A stretch of DNA of 64,000 bases from Azospira sp. I13 (GTDB lineage Bacteria; Pseudomonadota; Gammaproteobacteria; Burkholderiales; Rhodocyclaceae), in contig NZ_BFBP01000007.1 in NCBI RefSeq assembly GCF_003112695.1, forward strand, positions 1 to 64,000, written 5' to 3'. The notes under the pieces were generated by a model. That model searched no databases. It was given only the letters and a program-made list of their open reading frames with translations, and was not told where the DNA came from. Every line of letters begins with the position of its first letter. Positions within the stretch are counted from its first letter, which is position 1. Below, piece after piece: positions 17,112 through 26,210 of the stretch. The position numbers and the translations under genes are program-made.

Positions 17112-17736
17112 AATGGCTATGTACGTGGCCTGGACTGTGTTCATCTACCGAATGGTGGCTGGGACCACCACTGGCACCATGGGCATCCGGAATTCCAGAA
17201 TGAGAATGGCCGTTGCTGGCACTCACCAGTTGCTGGTAACTATCGGTAGATTGCGTGGGGAGGACATTCAGGAAAGCAACCAAATCCCAAATAGCTGCAT
17301 CATCCATCCCTCCTTTTGCCCAGGCAGGCATGCCGGAGGCCTTGATGCCATGTTTGATGATCCAGAAGTCCCGGGCGTCAGAACTCGGGTCATGGGCGTT
17401 TTCTCGCACTACCGATAGATTGGGCGGAGTGGGATATAGCCCTTGGCGGATTTCGCTATTTCCAGCACTGGGGGATAGATGGCAGTCGACGCACATGGCC
17501 TCGTAATTCCCCGCACCACGGCGGACTCGTTCAGGAGAGCCTAGATCCGCAGGAACATCTACTCCTTTAACCTCTCGGCTTATGGAACGCTCTCTTGCAT
17601 AAGTGATGAGAGATGTCACTAACTCAGAATGGGGCTCATCCGCGGCAAAGGAGGGAAACCCCATGCTGATGGATGCTCCGACCACGCTTACAAATACTGC
17701 AGCTACGCCTACGACAGTAAGAAAGGGCTTTTGCAT
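17110..17736 (-). CDS. Periplasmic c-type cytochrome with His-rich tail
   Basis: The 208-residue protein has a signal peptide or anchor (to about FAA/DEP), one heme site C82-V-D-C85-H86, and a likely distal methionine in GIKASGMPAWAKGG. The last 35 residues are His-rich (NGHSHSG, PSHHSVDEHSPGHVHSH), suggesting metal binding. An ATG at 17784 would add 16 residues; MQKPFL at 17736 gives the cleaner signal peptide, but neither has a strong ribosome site. It lies between two CopR boxes, so it is probably copper-induced. The electron-transfer partner is unknown. Confidence 0.82.
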   Translation of the reverse strand: MQKPFLTVVGVAAVFVSVVGASISMGFPSFAADEPHSELVTSLITYARERSISREVKGVDVPADLGSPERVRRGAGNYEAMCVDCHLSPSAGNSEIRQGLYPTPPNLSVVRENAHDPSSDARDFWIIKHGIKASGMPAWAKGGMDDAAIWDLVAFLNVLPTQSTDSYQQLVSASNGHSHSGIPDAHGASGGPSHHSVDEHSPGHVHSH

Positions 17737-17803
17737 TGGAATGCGGTTATTTAGGAGTAACCAGGATTCTGGTAGATGCCGCATAACGAGGGACTGACAT
17801 CAA

Positions 17804-17821
17804 CATTACATTTATGTAATG
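17804..17821. promoter_or_regulatory. CopR box between cytochrome c gene and copRS
   Basis: CATTACATTTATGTAATG is a perfect 7-bp dyad with a 4-bp centre, the same type as the box at 17,094. It lies between the divergent cytochrome gene and copR, 62 bp before the GTG start of copR. It probably serves autoregulation of copRS and activation of the cytochrome gene. Confidence 0.8.
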
Positions 17822-17882
17822 CGGATGCTTTCTGGGTGATTTCAGCCTCACAATGCGCCTATTCGACCTTCAGGAGAGTGAT

Positions 17883-18560
17883 GTGAAGATACTGGTCGTA
17901 GAAGACGAACCCAAAACAGGTGACTATCTGCATAAGGGGCTCTCAGAAGCCGGGTTTGTAGTGGACCTAGCTCGGGATGGGTTCGATGGACTACATTTGG
18001 CCCTAACTGAAGCCTATGACTTGGCCATTCTCGACGTAATGCTTCCCGGTATTGATGGATGGCAGGTATTGCAAGGAATCCGTAAGGCCGGCAAGGAAAT
18101 CCCCGTACTTTTCCTTACTGCTCGCGACTCGGTGGATGACCGGGTCAAAGGCCTAGAACTGGGGGCGGATGATTACCTCGTAAAACCCTTCGCTTTTGCA
18201 GAACTGCTCGCAAGAGTTAGAACGCTTTTGCGCCGTGGTACAAAGGCCCGCGAGGATGATGTTTTGCGAATTGCGGATCTGGAACTGGATCTTCGCCGGC
18301 GTCGGGTCACTCGTGGAGGGAGAAAGATCGACCTGACATCCAAGGAATTTTCCTTACTGGAACTTTTGCTACGCCGACGTGGCGAGGTGCTGCCCCGATC
18401 CCTCATCGCATCCCAGGTCTGGGATATGAATTTCGACAGCGACACCAATATTATTGAGGTCGCCATTCGTCGCTTGCGGTCCAAAGTGGACGACGGATTC
18501 GAGCTAAAGCTGATCCGGACAGCACGAGGCATGGGGTATGTGCTGGAGGATGGGGAATGA
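17883..18560 (+). CDS. copR: CopR/CusR heavy-metal response regulator
   Basis: This 225-residue OmpR-family regulator has a receiver domain (acidic pocket E7/D8, phospho-acceptor D51 in AILDVMLPG, Lys in LVKPF) and a winged-helix domain (residues about 125-222, ending [14 protein letters not shown]). The GTG at 17883 is chosen over an upstream in-frame ATG because AGGAG lies six bases before it and the length then equals CusR. It overlaps copS by 4 bp. It should bind the ATTACA-N4-TGTAAT boxes. Confidence 0.95.
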   Translation: MKILVVEDEPKTGDYLHKGLSEAGFVVDLARDGFDGLHLALTEAYDLAILDVMLPGIDGWQVLQGIRKAGKEIPVLFLTARDSVDDRVKGLELGADDYLVKPFAFAELLARVRTLLRRGTKAREDDVLRIADLELDLRRRRVTRGGRKIDLTSKEFSLLELLLRRRGEVLPRSLIASQVWDMNFDSDTNIIEVAIRRLRSKVDDGFELKLIRTARGMGYVLEDGE

Positions 18561-19924
18561 AGCCCTTAGGCAAGAAGTCTATAACGCTTCGGCTAACACT
18601 GCTTTTTACTGTTGTTTCCGCCCTGGTGCTGACAACACTTGGGCTAGCGGTAGGTGCTCTGGTTGAGCGCCACTTTGAAGAAATGGACACAGAACTGTTG
18701 GTGGGGAAGTTCGAGCTCGTCAGCCATGCTCTATGGGAGCACAGTCAGAGTGCCTTGAGTGACCGACTGGACGCAGCACTGGTTGGGCATCACGGACTGG
18801 CAGTAGCTATTTGGGACGCTTCCGGCAAGCCGATTTATTCCCACGGCAGTGTTGATTTCCCATCAATCATGAAGGTGCCAGGCACTGACCTTAGAACTCA
18901 CCCTAAGCTCTGGCGAAATGAAGATGGGCAGCTTTTCCGAGGCATATCCGGCACTGTTACCGGAGGTGCCATCGTTGCGGTCTCCACTGAATTGCAAGTC
19001 CATGAACATTTCATGCACTCTTTCAATAAGACGTTCTGGGGTTTAGTCGCCTTGGCCGCGATAGCTAGTGGTCTATTCGGCTGGCTGGCTGCCAGAGGGG
19101 GGCTTTCCCCCTTACGGGAAATATGCCGCGATACTGCGGGGATTACGGCCGACCACTTAGACCGCCGGCTGACTGCAGAAGACTTCCCCATCGAACTTGC
19201 GGAAGTAGCTAGGACGCTAAATGAAATGCTCGGTCGCCTTGAGGCGTCCTTCCGTCGACTCTCCGAATTTTCCTCTGACCTTGCACACGAGTTGCGCACA
19301 CCAGTTAGTAACCTCCTTACCCAGACACAAGTCACACTATCGAAAACTCGCACTGCCGAGGAATATCGAGAGGTATTGGTATCGAACTCCGAAGAATTCG
19401 AGCGGCTTTCCCGAACCATCGCAGATATGTTGTTTCTGGCTAAAGCTGAAAACGATCTAGTTGTGCCGGAACTTGGGCCGCTGAACTTGCGTGAGGAAAC
19501 CGATGACTTACTGGAGTTTTATGAAGCTCTGGCGGATGAAAGGGGCGTAACCCTATCCATCAAAGGAGAGGCTTCCGTAGCAGGTGATAGGTTGATGCTC
19601 CGGCGAGCTATTGGCAACTTGCTATCCAATGCTTTCCGACACACCCCTAGGAGTGGCGTCATTGCCGTGTTGCTAACAAACGTCGATGGAATGGCAACTA
19701 TCAGCATTAGCAATACAGGCCAAACTATCTCTCCGGAGCATCTTCCTCGATTATTTGACCGCTTTTATCGGGCCGATCCGTCAAGGCAACGGGACTCCGA
19801 AGGAGCGGGCTTAGGCCTCGCTATTACGCGATCTATCCTGCGCGCCCACGGAGGCAATGCGACGGTGCGCTCTGAGGATGGATTGACAACCTTTGAACTA
19901 CGGCTGCCGTCTATTCAGCAGTAA
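18557..19924 (+). CDS. copS: CopS/CusS heavy-metal sensor histidine kinase
   Basis: The 455-residue kinase has TM1 (about 10-35), a periplasmic sensor region to about 155, TM2 (about 158-178), a HAMP domain, the H-box [15 protein letters not shown], an N-box with [11 protein letters not shown], and an ATPase G-box ([15 protein letters not shown]). It senses periplasmic Cu/Ag and phosphorylates CopR. Its ATG overlaps the copR stop (ATGA), showing translational coupling. Confidence 0.95.
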   Translation: MKPLGKKSITLRLTLLFTVVSALVLTTLGLAVGALVERHFEEMDTELLVGKFELVSHALWEHSQSALSDRLDAALVGHHGLAVAIWDASGKPIYSHGSVDFPSIMKVPGTDLRTHPKLWRNEDGQLFRGISGTVTGGAIVAVSTELQVHEHFMHSFNKTFWGLVALAAIASGLFGWLAARGGLSPLREICRDTAGITADHLDRRLTAEDFPIELAEVARTLNEMLGRLEASFRRLSEFSSDLAHELRTPVSNLLTQTQVTLSKTRTAEEYREVLVSNSEEFERLSRTIADMLFLAKAENDLVVPELGPLNLREETDDLLEFYEALADERGVTLSIKGEASVAGDRLMLRRAIGNLLSNAFRHTPRSGVIAVLLTNVDGMATISISNTGQTISPEHLPRLFDRFYRADPSRQRDSEGAGLGLAITRSILRAHGGNATVRSEDGLTTFELRLPSIQQ

Positions 19925-19939
19925 GCAGCCTGCCACTAC

Positions 19940-20149
19940 TTAAGCATTCTCGACCCTGAGGGGCATATAGCCAGCTTCAGAAATTGCACCTTCCACCTCT
20001 TCAACACTGACGCTTACTGATTCAATAGATATCAGATGCTGCTCCAGAGTGATTGTGATCTTGGCATGTTTGTCCAGATCCCGAAGCGCCTGGGTGAGCT
20101 TGCTGACGCAATGGCCACAGGTCATGTCATCAACTTTGAAGGTAATCAC
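19940..20149 (-). CDS. copZ: CopZ-like HMA copper chaperone
   Basis: This 69-residue single HMA domain has the Cu(I) site MTCGHC (Cys11 and Cys14) and the ferredoxin-like beta-alpha-beta pattern. The start is GTG at 20149 with AAAGGAG about nine bases upstream. It is divergent from the second copper ATPase and has its own CueR-type promoter. It probably delivers cytosolic Cu(I) to the ATPase or to CueR. Confidence 0.9.
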   Translation of the reverse strand: MITFKVDDMTCGHCVSKLTQALRDLDKHAKITITLEQHLISIESVSVSVEEVEGAISEAGYMPLRVENA

Positions 20150-20195
20150 GGTTTTCTCCTTTCATTTTTTGGGAAGTTACCCTGACCACTTTCTT

Positions 20196-20218
20196 CCTTC
20201 CTACAGGGGGAAGGTCAA
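20196..20218 (-). promoter_or_regulatory. CueR-type promoter/operator for copZ
   Basis: On the minus strand TTGACC (-35) is followed by a perfect dyad CCTTCC-N7-GGAAGG, the MerR/CueR operator, placed in the long 19-bp spacer typical of this family. It lies 47 bp upstream of the copZ GTG. The -10 hexamer is weak. Confidence 0.82.
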
Positions 20219-20267
20219 CACCGTGATGTCGTTATTTGGATGAAGTCGTTTTTTTCAGTTTGAACCG

Positions 20268-20298
20268 TTGACCTTCCCTCCATGGGAATCTTCAGCAT
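20268..20298 (+). promoter_or_regulatory. CueR-type promoter/operator for the second copA
   Basis: TTGACC (20268-20273) overlaps the dyad CCTTCC-N7-GGAATC, and CAGCAT at 20293-20298 stands 19 bp away as a -10 candidate. Layout and spacing match CueR-controlled copA promoters, with a degenerate right half-site. It rules out the in-frame ATG at 20282 as start of the ATPase. Confidence 0.8.
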
Positions 20299-20326
20299 AG
20301 GCGCTATAACGCTTCTGGAGAGTTCC

Positions 20327-22546
20327 ATGTCTGCCTTTACTTCAACTATTCGCACTACGAACCACACCCTTTTAGTCGACGGGATGAGTTGTGCCTCCTG
20401 TGTCGCCCGGGTGGAGAAAGCCCTTTTAAAGGTGCCTGGAGTGCAAGAGGCTTCAATAAATTTGGCCTCTGAAAAGGCGACGGTGATCACGTTGCCCGAC
20501 GTATCGTTTGCCACGCTTGCCGCAGCCATTGGGAAAGCCGGGTATGCCGCCAGCCCCGAGACAGCTGGAGAAGTTCCTGCTGTGAAGCGACGTTTTCCGG
20601 AATGGTGGCCGGTCGCAGTCAGTACCGTCCTTACACTTCCGCTACTTGCACCGATGTTGCTTGAGCTCCTGGGGAAGGAATGGATGTTGGATGGCTGGTG
20701 GCAACTTGCATTGGCAACCCCCGTTCAGCTCTGGCTGGGCTTACGGTTTTACCGGGCCGGGTGGAAGGCAGTTCGGGCCCGTGCCGGCAATATGGACCTA
20801 TTGGTGGCCCTGGGAACTTCTGCTGCCTATGGCTTATCGGTGTATCTGCTTTGGAGAAATACAGATACCAGAATGCCCCATCTTTATTTTGAGGCATCTG
20901 CGGCTGTCATCACCTTGGTGCTTCTGGGGAAATGGCTGGAAACACGAGCCAAGCGACAAACTACCGACGCTATCAGGTCCCTTAACGCACTTCGCCCAAC
21001 GGTGGCTCGCGTCCTGATAGAAGGGCAGGAAGTCTCTATTCCTGTCCAGCAAGTTGCAATCGGAGACAAGGTGGTGGTGCGGCCAGGAGAGCGGATCCCA
21101 GTGGATGGGACTGTCATCAATGGACAAAGCCACGTCGATGAAGCTCTGATTACCGGAGAAAGCCTCCCTATCGCGAAGGCTCCTGGTGATCAGGTGACAG
21201 GCGGATCGGTGAATGGTGAAGGATTAATGGTTCTGCGAACCATCGCCATCGGTACAGAAACCACTCTAGCCCGCATCATCCGGATGGTGGAATCTGCGCA
21301 AGCAGCCAAAGCTCCGATTCAGCGTATCGTTGATCGAATCAGCGCTGTCTTCGTACCAGTCGTCCTTTCCATCGCCATACTGACATTTATTGTTTGGGTG
21401 CTACTCCTGGCAGACTGGGAGGTCGCATTGATCAACGCGGTAACAGTCTTAGTAATTGCCTGTCCATGCGCCCTTGGCCTTGCCACCCCTACCTCAATAA
21501 TGGCGGGTACCGGTGTGGCGGCCCGACATGGCATCCTGATCAAAGACGCTGAAGCACTCGAAATTGCCCACTCGGTAACAGCCGTTGCTTTTGATAAGAC
21601 GGGAACACTGACGGAGGGAAAGCCAATGCTGGTCGCTGTCGAGGCTGTTGAAGGCATGGACAAGAACAACATCCTTCAGTTGTCGGCTGCGCTGCAAAAG
21701 ACCAGTGACCACCCCTTGGCCCATGCTGTCCTGGAAATGGCCAAATCACAACGACTAGCAGTACCCGACACGGTGAATGCCAAAGCCCTTCCTGGACGTG
21801 GAGTGCAAGGAGTAGTTGGTGGGGAAATCCTGATGCTGGGTAGCACCCGACTAATGTTGGAGTCTGGAACAGCCCCCGCTCGACTACTGGAACGTGCGGC
21901 TGCCCTTGAAAAGCAAGGGCGAACTATCTCCTGGCTACTTCGTAGCCGCGGAAATGAAACAGAGACATTGGGCCTTCTAGCTTTTGGTGATGCTGTGAAA
22001 GGTGCTTCTTACCAAGCGGTGGCCAACTTGCATAAGCTAGGCATCAAAACAGTGATGTTGACTGGGGATAATCAGGGAAGCGCCAACGCCGTTGCCGAGA
22101 ATCTGGGTATTGATGAAGTCTGGGCTGGATTGTTGCCAGAGGATAAGGCCTCAATCATTCAGGACCTCCGTGACCGTGGATACGTTGTGGCAATGGTTGG
22201 AGATGGACTGAACGATGCTCCCAGTTTGGTCGCCGCTGATGTTGGGCTCAGCATGTCCACTGGGACCGATGTGGCGATGCAGGCAGCCGGAATCACCTTA
22301 ATGCGAGGAGACCCCCGCCTGGTTGCCGATTCTCTCGATGTTTCTCGCCGCACTTACGGAAAAATCAAACAGGGTCTTTTTTGGGCTTTTGCTTACAACA
22401 TCCTCGGTATTCCCCTCGCAGCTGCCGGAATGCTAAGTCCTGTTGTTGCAGGGGCAGCGATGGCATTCAGTAGTGTTAGCGTAGTAATGAATGCGCTATT
22501 ACTTCGCCGCTGGCGTAGCGCCAGTGATATCAGACATCCTGATTGA
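20327..22546 (+). CDS. copA: CopA-type Cu(I) P1B-ATPase with one HMA domain
   Basis: The 739-residue ATPase has one N-terminal HMA domain (GMSCASC), eight expected membrane helices, the CPC metal site [14 protein letters not shown], the [11 protein letters not shown] phosphorylation loop, SDHPLA and [10 protein letters not shown]. It exports cytosolic Cu(I). The start at 20327 follows GGAG by six bases and lies downstream of the predicted promoter. The cueR gene follows 20 bp later, giving a copper-induced copA-cueR unit. Unlike the ATPase at 7,380, it has no YHS/HMBD segment. Confidence 0.95.
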   Translation: MSAFTSTIRTTNHTLLVDGMSCASCVARVEKALLKVPGVQEASINLASEKATVITLPDVSFATLAAAIGKAGYAASPETAGEVPAVKRRFPEWWPVAVSTVLTLPLLAPMLLELLGKEWMLDGWWQLALATPVQLWLGLRFYRAGWKAVRARAGNMDLLVALGTSAAYGLSVYLLWRNTDTRMPHLYFEASAAVITLVLLGKWLETRAKRQTTDAIRSLNALRPTVARVLIEGQEVSIPVQQVAIGDKVVVRPGERIPVDGTVINGQSHVDEALITGESLPIAKAPGDQVTGGSVNGEGLMVLRTIAIGTETTLARIIRMVESAQAAKAPIQRIVDRISAVFVPVVLSIAILTFIVWVLLLADWEVALINAVTVLVIACPCALGLATPTSIMAGTGVAARHGILIKDAEALEIAHSVTAVAFDKTGTLTEGKPMLVAVEAVEGMDKNNILQLSAALQKTSDHPLAHAVLEMAKSQRLAVPDTVNAKALPGRGVQGVVGGEILMLGSTRLMLESGTAPARLLERAAALEKQGRTISWLLRSRGNETETLGLLAFGDAVKGASYQAVANLHKLGIKTVMLTGDNQGSANAVAENLGIDEVWAGLLPEDKASIIQDLRDRGYVVAMVGDGLNDAPSLVAADVGLSMSTGTDVAMQAAGITLMRGDPRLVADSLDVSRRTYGKIKQGLFWAFAYNILGIPLAAAGMLSPVVAGAAMAFSSVSVVMNALLLRRWRSASDIRHPD

Positions 22547-22566
22547 ATCTAGCCAGGGAGCTAAAA

Positions 22567-22995
22567 ATGAATATTGGAGAGGTAGCAAAGGCCGCCGGCA
22601 TCTCGACCAAGATGATTCGTCATTATGAGAGTGTAGGGTTGTTGCCACCGGCCTGTAGAACTGCGGCGGGCTACCGCCAATACGGATTAGCTGACATCCG
22701 GACCCTGCAGTTTATTCGTCGCTCTCGAGATCTCGGATTCTCCATTGATGAAATTCGAAATTTGCTAAGTCTTTGGCAGAACCGAGACCGTACCAGCCGC
22801 GAGGTAAAAGCCCTGGCCAAGGAGCATCTAGACGAGCTCGAAAAGAAGCTCCAAGAGCTTCTTGCAATGAAAAAGGCGCTCCAGCATCTAGTCAGTTGTT
22901 GCCAAGGAAATCACCGGCCCGATTGCCCCATCCTGGAAGAACTGGCTGGCGATAGTAACCATCTTTCCATGACGGGTCTTAGCCTATCGCCATAG
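22567..22995 (+). CDS. cueR: CueR copper-responsive MerR-family regulator
   Basis: The 142-residue protein has the MerR winged helix (MNIGEVAKAAGISTKMIRHY), a long dimerisation helix and the Cu(I) loop with C112 and C120, the same positions as E. coli CueR (CCQGNHRPDCPIL). An ATG 24 bp upstream is rejected; GGGAG lies just before 22567. It should control the two CueR-type promoters at 20,196-20,298. Confidence 0.94.
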   Translation: MNIGEVAKAAGISTKMIRHYESVGLLPPACRTAAGYRQYGLADIRTLQFIRRSRDLGFSIDEIRNLLSLWQNRDRTSREVKALAKEHLDELEKKLQELLAMKKALQHLVSCCQGNHRPDCPILEELAGDSNHLSMTGLSLSP

Positions 22996-23060
22996 CTTCA
23001 GAACGATTGAAGAAAATGCGCTGAGCCAAGGAATTTGTCAAATGCATGGAACTACGCCTA

Positions 23061-23096
23061 GGTAATTAGGGGAACGAGGCGTTCTGATTACCTTTT
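23061..23096 (+). terminator. Possible terminator after cueR
   Basis: GGTAATTAG and CTGATTACC form an 8-of-9 stem followed by TTTTG. An overlapping alternative stem pairs ACGCCT (23054) with AGGCGT (23077). The U-run is short, so confidence is modest. Confidence 0.45.
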
Positions 23097-23137
23097 GTAC
23101 TAGCAAAAGTAATTCCGCCCTTTCATAATGCTTCGTC

Positions 23138-24394
23138 ATGAAGCAACTTCTCCTGCCCATAGCGCAAGCCTATAAGGCTGACCCCGAGTCTGTTTACAAC
23201 ACTTGGTTTGTTAGTAGTGAAGATCGCCTCAAAGCGTTTCGAAGCATCCGGCGCGGTGTTGGTACGGTTGTCGAGGACATCAAGCAGAAGCGTTTCCCCA
23301 ACGACTTCAAAGGATCATCGCTGGAATTTGTGCTGAGCTGTATTGCTGAGCAAAAGCAGGTGTTTGAAGGGGCGGCCCATCCCTTCTATTGGAAGCCTAA
23401 GCTTCGCATCCCGGATATCTACGAGAACGATGAAAATAAGGGGGCGTTCGGGGAATTTCTCTTCGCCTGCCTGGAAACCGCCGACATCCGGATTCTGGAA
23501 AGGGAAGTTTTGAAGCTTGCCGGCCGCAGCATCAAGGGCCTGGGGCCAGCGGTCGCCAATATCCTCTACTTTCTTCATCCCACACTGTTTCCGCCATTTA
23601 ATACGGCGATGCTCAACGGTTTCAATGCCCTCTTTCAGGCCAAGAAGAAGTTAGGGTCTTGGGACAGCTACCTGGAAATGCGCGAGACGATCATCGAAGC
23701 CAATTCGACGCTTGGAACACTTTCCAAGGATCTTGGCGCGTTCAGTGGCATGTTGTTTGAGATCGGGGTAGGACGCTTGGCCCCCGATTCTAATGGCCAG
23801 CAAACCTTGGCTGCGGCGCAGGAAAAACTGGAGAAAAGTCGCCGCAAACGGCACGCACAGGTTGAACAGGATGTTGTGGAGGAACGGCTGCACACCAAGG
23901 TTCAGCACCAACTTTCTGAACTAGGGCGTACCCTGGGATATGACGTCTTGGTCGCACGCAATGACCGTAGTGCGCAATACCAAGGCCGCCCGCTGGGATT
24001 CCACTGCCTAGAGCATCTTCCAGACTTGGGATTGTCTCCGGAGGTGCACGCTACGGCGGAACTGATCGATGTCCTTTGGCTGTACAAGGGGAAGGCGCAG
24101 ATTGCCGCCGCCTTTGAGGTTGAAAAAAGTACCTCCATCTATTCCGGAATATTGCGCCTCACCGATATGGCCCTTTCCATTCCGGGAAAGGAGGAACATC
24201 TTTATCTAGTGGCGCCAGCGGCCCGCGAGCGGGAGATTGTTGATCAACTGAAACGCCCGATGTTCCAGCGACCTGATGAGTTTTCCTTGGGATACATCCT
24301 TTTTGAAGAGCTCGATCGGCATTTTGAGTCCCTCTGCAAACTTGGCGATAACCATCATATCCTAGACAAGTTGGCCTGCCGCTGTTGCGTTTGA
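23138..24394 (+). CDS. Putative nuclease: helix-hairpin-helix N-terminus plus PD-(D/E)XK-like C-terminus
   Basis: The protein is 418 residues. Residues about 120-165 ([20 protein letters not shown], then [13 protein letters not shown]) look like a DNA-glycosylase-type helix-hairpin-helix. The C-terminal 160 residues contain [20 protein letters not shown] followed by VEKSTS, which fits the D...ExE/K core of a PD-(D/E)XK nuclease, then [17 protein letters not shown] charged coil ([16 protein letters not shown]) links them. I do not recognise a named family; a restriction-type or repair nuclease is the best guess. No Shine-Dalgarno is present, and CATAAT nine bases before the ATG could give a leaderless message. 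It is alone, at the edge of the island. Confidence 0.5.
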   Translation: MKQLLLPIAQAYKADPESVYNTWFVSSEDRLKAFRSIRRGVGTVVEDIKQKRFPNDFKGSSLEFVLSCIAEQKQVFEGAAHPFYWKPKLRIPDIYENDENKGAFGEFLFACLETADIRILEREVLKLAGRSIKGLGPAVANILYFLHPTLFPPFNTAMLNGFNALFQAKKKLGSWDSYLEMRETIIEANSTLGTLSKDLGAFSGMLFEIGVGRLAPDSNGQQTLAAAQEKLEKSRRKRHAQVEQDVVEERLHTKVQHQLSELGRTLGYDVLVARNDRSAQYQGRPLGFHCLEHLPDLGLSPEVHATAELIDVLWLYKGKAQIAAAFEVEKSTSIYSGILRLTDMALSIPGKEEHLYLVAPAAREREIVDQLKRPMFQRPDEFSLGYILFEELDRHFESLCKLGDNHHILDKLACRCCV

Positions 24395-24836
24395 GCCGTC
24401 CAGTGGGGAATCCGGATACGCCTGACCAAGTGCAGTCTAGCCCCCAACATTCCACATCGTGGTCATCGGGCATACGTGCCAGTAAGCGAACGATCTCTCG
24501 ACATAACTGCCACATGACCCCTTCCGGCTTTGTAGCCACATCATCGAAGCAATAATGCACTCATCACACATAAAGCAGCCGGAGCTAGTGAAGTAACGCA
24601 ACCATAGTAGCCACATTGAAGCCTTTCACTCGGGGCGATATCGATTGAGCTATGGCAACCAAATGAAAAAGAGGCCACGCAATTGCGGGGCCTCTTTTCC
24701 ATTGTTGTCCGGCCGACTTTATTTACTACCATCAGTTCATTTTTGCAGCAAAACAGCTATCTCCTTGTTTTTATTTAGTTTCAAGATTCTCTATTTCATT
24801 TCAAGAAACTATTGTCCGGAAACACGAACCGCTGGC
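24395..24836. other. Non-coding junction between copper island and core genes
   Basis: No convincing gene is seen in these 442 bp. A hairpin with GAGGCC / GGCCTC arms followed by TTTT lies at about 24672-24704 and could end transcription from the left. The last 120 bp are AT-rich with a TTTCAAGA direct repeat. No tRNA or integrase that would mark an insertion site was found. Confidence 0.5.
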
Positions 24837-26042
24837 TTACCAGAGCGTCTCCCGCTCCGCGGATGCGGAAATTTTGTGGATGGTCAGGTCAGCGCCGTTG
24901 TATTCCTCCTCCTGATCGAGGCGAATACCCAGCACCGCCTTGAGGGTGCCATAGACCAGGCCACTACCCACCAGGGCAACCACGATGGCCAGCAGGGTCA
25001 TCAGGACCTGGGCCACGAACGAGACGCCGCCGGCGCCACCCAGGGCTTCCAGGCCGAAGATGCCGGCAGCGATACCGCCCCAGGCGCCGCACAGGCCGTG
25101 CAGGGGCCAGACACCGAGGACGTCGTCGATCTTCCAGCGGTTCTGGGTGAGGGTGAACATGACCACGAAGAGGGCGCCGGCAACGCCGCCGGTGACCAAC
25201 GCACCAAGGGGGTGCATCAGATCGGAGCCGGCACAGACTGCCACCAGACCGGCCAGGGGGCCGTTATGCACGAAGCCCGGGTCGTTCTTGCCCAGCACCA
25301 GGGCGGCCAGGGTGCCGCCCACCATGGCCATGAGGGAGTTGATCGCCACCAGGCCGGAAATCTTGTCCAGGGTCTGGGCGCTCATGACGTTGAAGCCGAA
25401 CCAGCCGACGATGAGAATCCAGGCACCGAGGGCCAGGAAAGGAATGGAGGACGGGGGATGGGCGCCGGCGATGCCGCCATCCTTGTGGTAGCGGCCACGC
25501 CGCGCGCCGAGCAGGATCACCGCCGGCAGCGCAATCCAGCCGCCCATGGCGTGGACCACCACGGAGCCAGCAAAATCGTGAAACTCGGCACCGAAGGTGG
25601 CCAGCAGCCACTCCTGGATACCGAAGGCGTGGTTCCAGGCGATGCCTTCGAAGAAGGGATAGACGAAGCCCACCAGACAGAAGGTGGCCACCAGTTGGGG
25701 ATTGAACTTGGCCCGCTCGGCGATGCCGCCGGAGATGATGGCGGGAATGGCCGCAGCAAAGGTGAGCAGGAAGAAGAACTTGGTCAGCTCGTGGCCGCTG
25801 TTCTCCATCAGGCTGTGGGCGCCCTGGAAGAAATGCACGCCGTAGGCCACACCGTAGCCGATGAAAAAATAGGCCAGGGTGGACACGGCGAAGTCCGCCA
25901 GGATCTTCACCAGGGCATTGATCTGGTTCTTGCGCCGCACCGTGCCCAGTTCGAGAAAGGCAAAGCCGGCGTGCATGGCGAGCACCATGATGGCGCCCAG
26001 CAGGATGAAAAGGGTGTCCGAGGCGGACTTGTACGCTTCCAT
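24837..26042 (-). CDS. amtB: Ammonium transporter AmtB
   Basis: The 401-residue Amt protein has eleven predicted membrane helices. The twin-His pore is represented by VVVHAMGGWIALPAV and the helix around GVWPLHGLCGAWGG. The signature FFFLLTFAAAIPAIISGGIA is present. It conducts ammonium under nitrogen limitation. The start at 26042 follows GGAGG; a longer frame is rejected because it would overlap the sigma54 promoter. No glnK lies next to it, unlike the usual glnK-amtB pair. Confidence 0.95.
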   Translation of the reverse strand: MEAYKSASDTLFILLGAIMVLAMHAGFAFLELGTVRRKNQINALVKILADFAVSTLAYFFIGYGVAYGVHFFQGAHSLMENSGHELTKFFFLLTFAAAIPAIISGGIAERAKFNPQLVATFCLVGFVYPFFEGIAWNHAFGIQEWLLATFGAEFHDFAGSVVVHAMGGWIALPAVILLGARRGRYHKDGGIAGAHPPSSIPFLALGAWILIVGWFGFNVMSAQTLDKISGLVAINSLMAMVGGTLAALVLGKNDPGFVHNGPLAGLVAVCAGSDLMHPLGALVTGGVAGALFVVMFTLTQNRWKIDDVLGVWPLHGLCGAWGGIAAGIFGLEALGGAGGVSFVAQVLMTLLAIVVALVGSGLVYGTLKAVLGIRLDQEEEYNGADLTIHKISASAERETLW

Positions 26043-26073
26043 GGTGCCTCCAATAAGAGTTTGCACCACGAAA

Positions 26074-26089
26074 AGCAAACGTCGTTCCA
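26074..26089 (-). promoter_or_regulatory. Sigma54 (-24/-12) promoter of amtB
   Basis: On the minus strand TGGAACG-ACGT-TTGCT has GG and GC exactly 10 bases apart, matching the RpoN consensus TGGCACG-N4-TTGCW. It lies 32 bp upstream of the amtB ATG. Confidence 0.88.
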
Positions 26090-26141
26090 GCCCATGAAAC
26101 ACCGTAAATCAATTGCTTACGCCATTGCCCTGTGGGTGCAC

Positions 26142-26208
26142 GCACCGATTATGTGCGTCAAACCCCTTACATGCAGCATCCTGGTGCAATTTGCACCGCT
26201 GTGGTGCC
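26142..26208 (-). promoter_or_regulatory. NtrC-binding sites upstream of amtB
   Basis: Two sites match GCAC-N7-GTGC: GCACCGATTATGTGC (26142-26156) and TGCACCGCTGTGGTGCC (26192-26208). They lie about 50-130 bp upstream of the sigma54 promoter, the normal enhancer position. An overlapping GGTGCA-N3-TGCACC dyad lies at 26183-26197. Confidence 0.75.
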
Positions 26209-26210
26209 GC

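Noticed and set aside
24541-24732. 63-codon minus-strand frame in the junction
   Set aside because: It crosses the terminator-like hairpin and has no homology I recognise.
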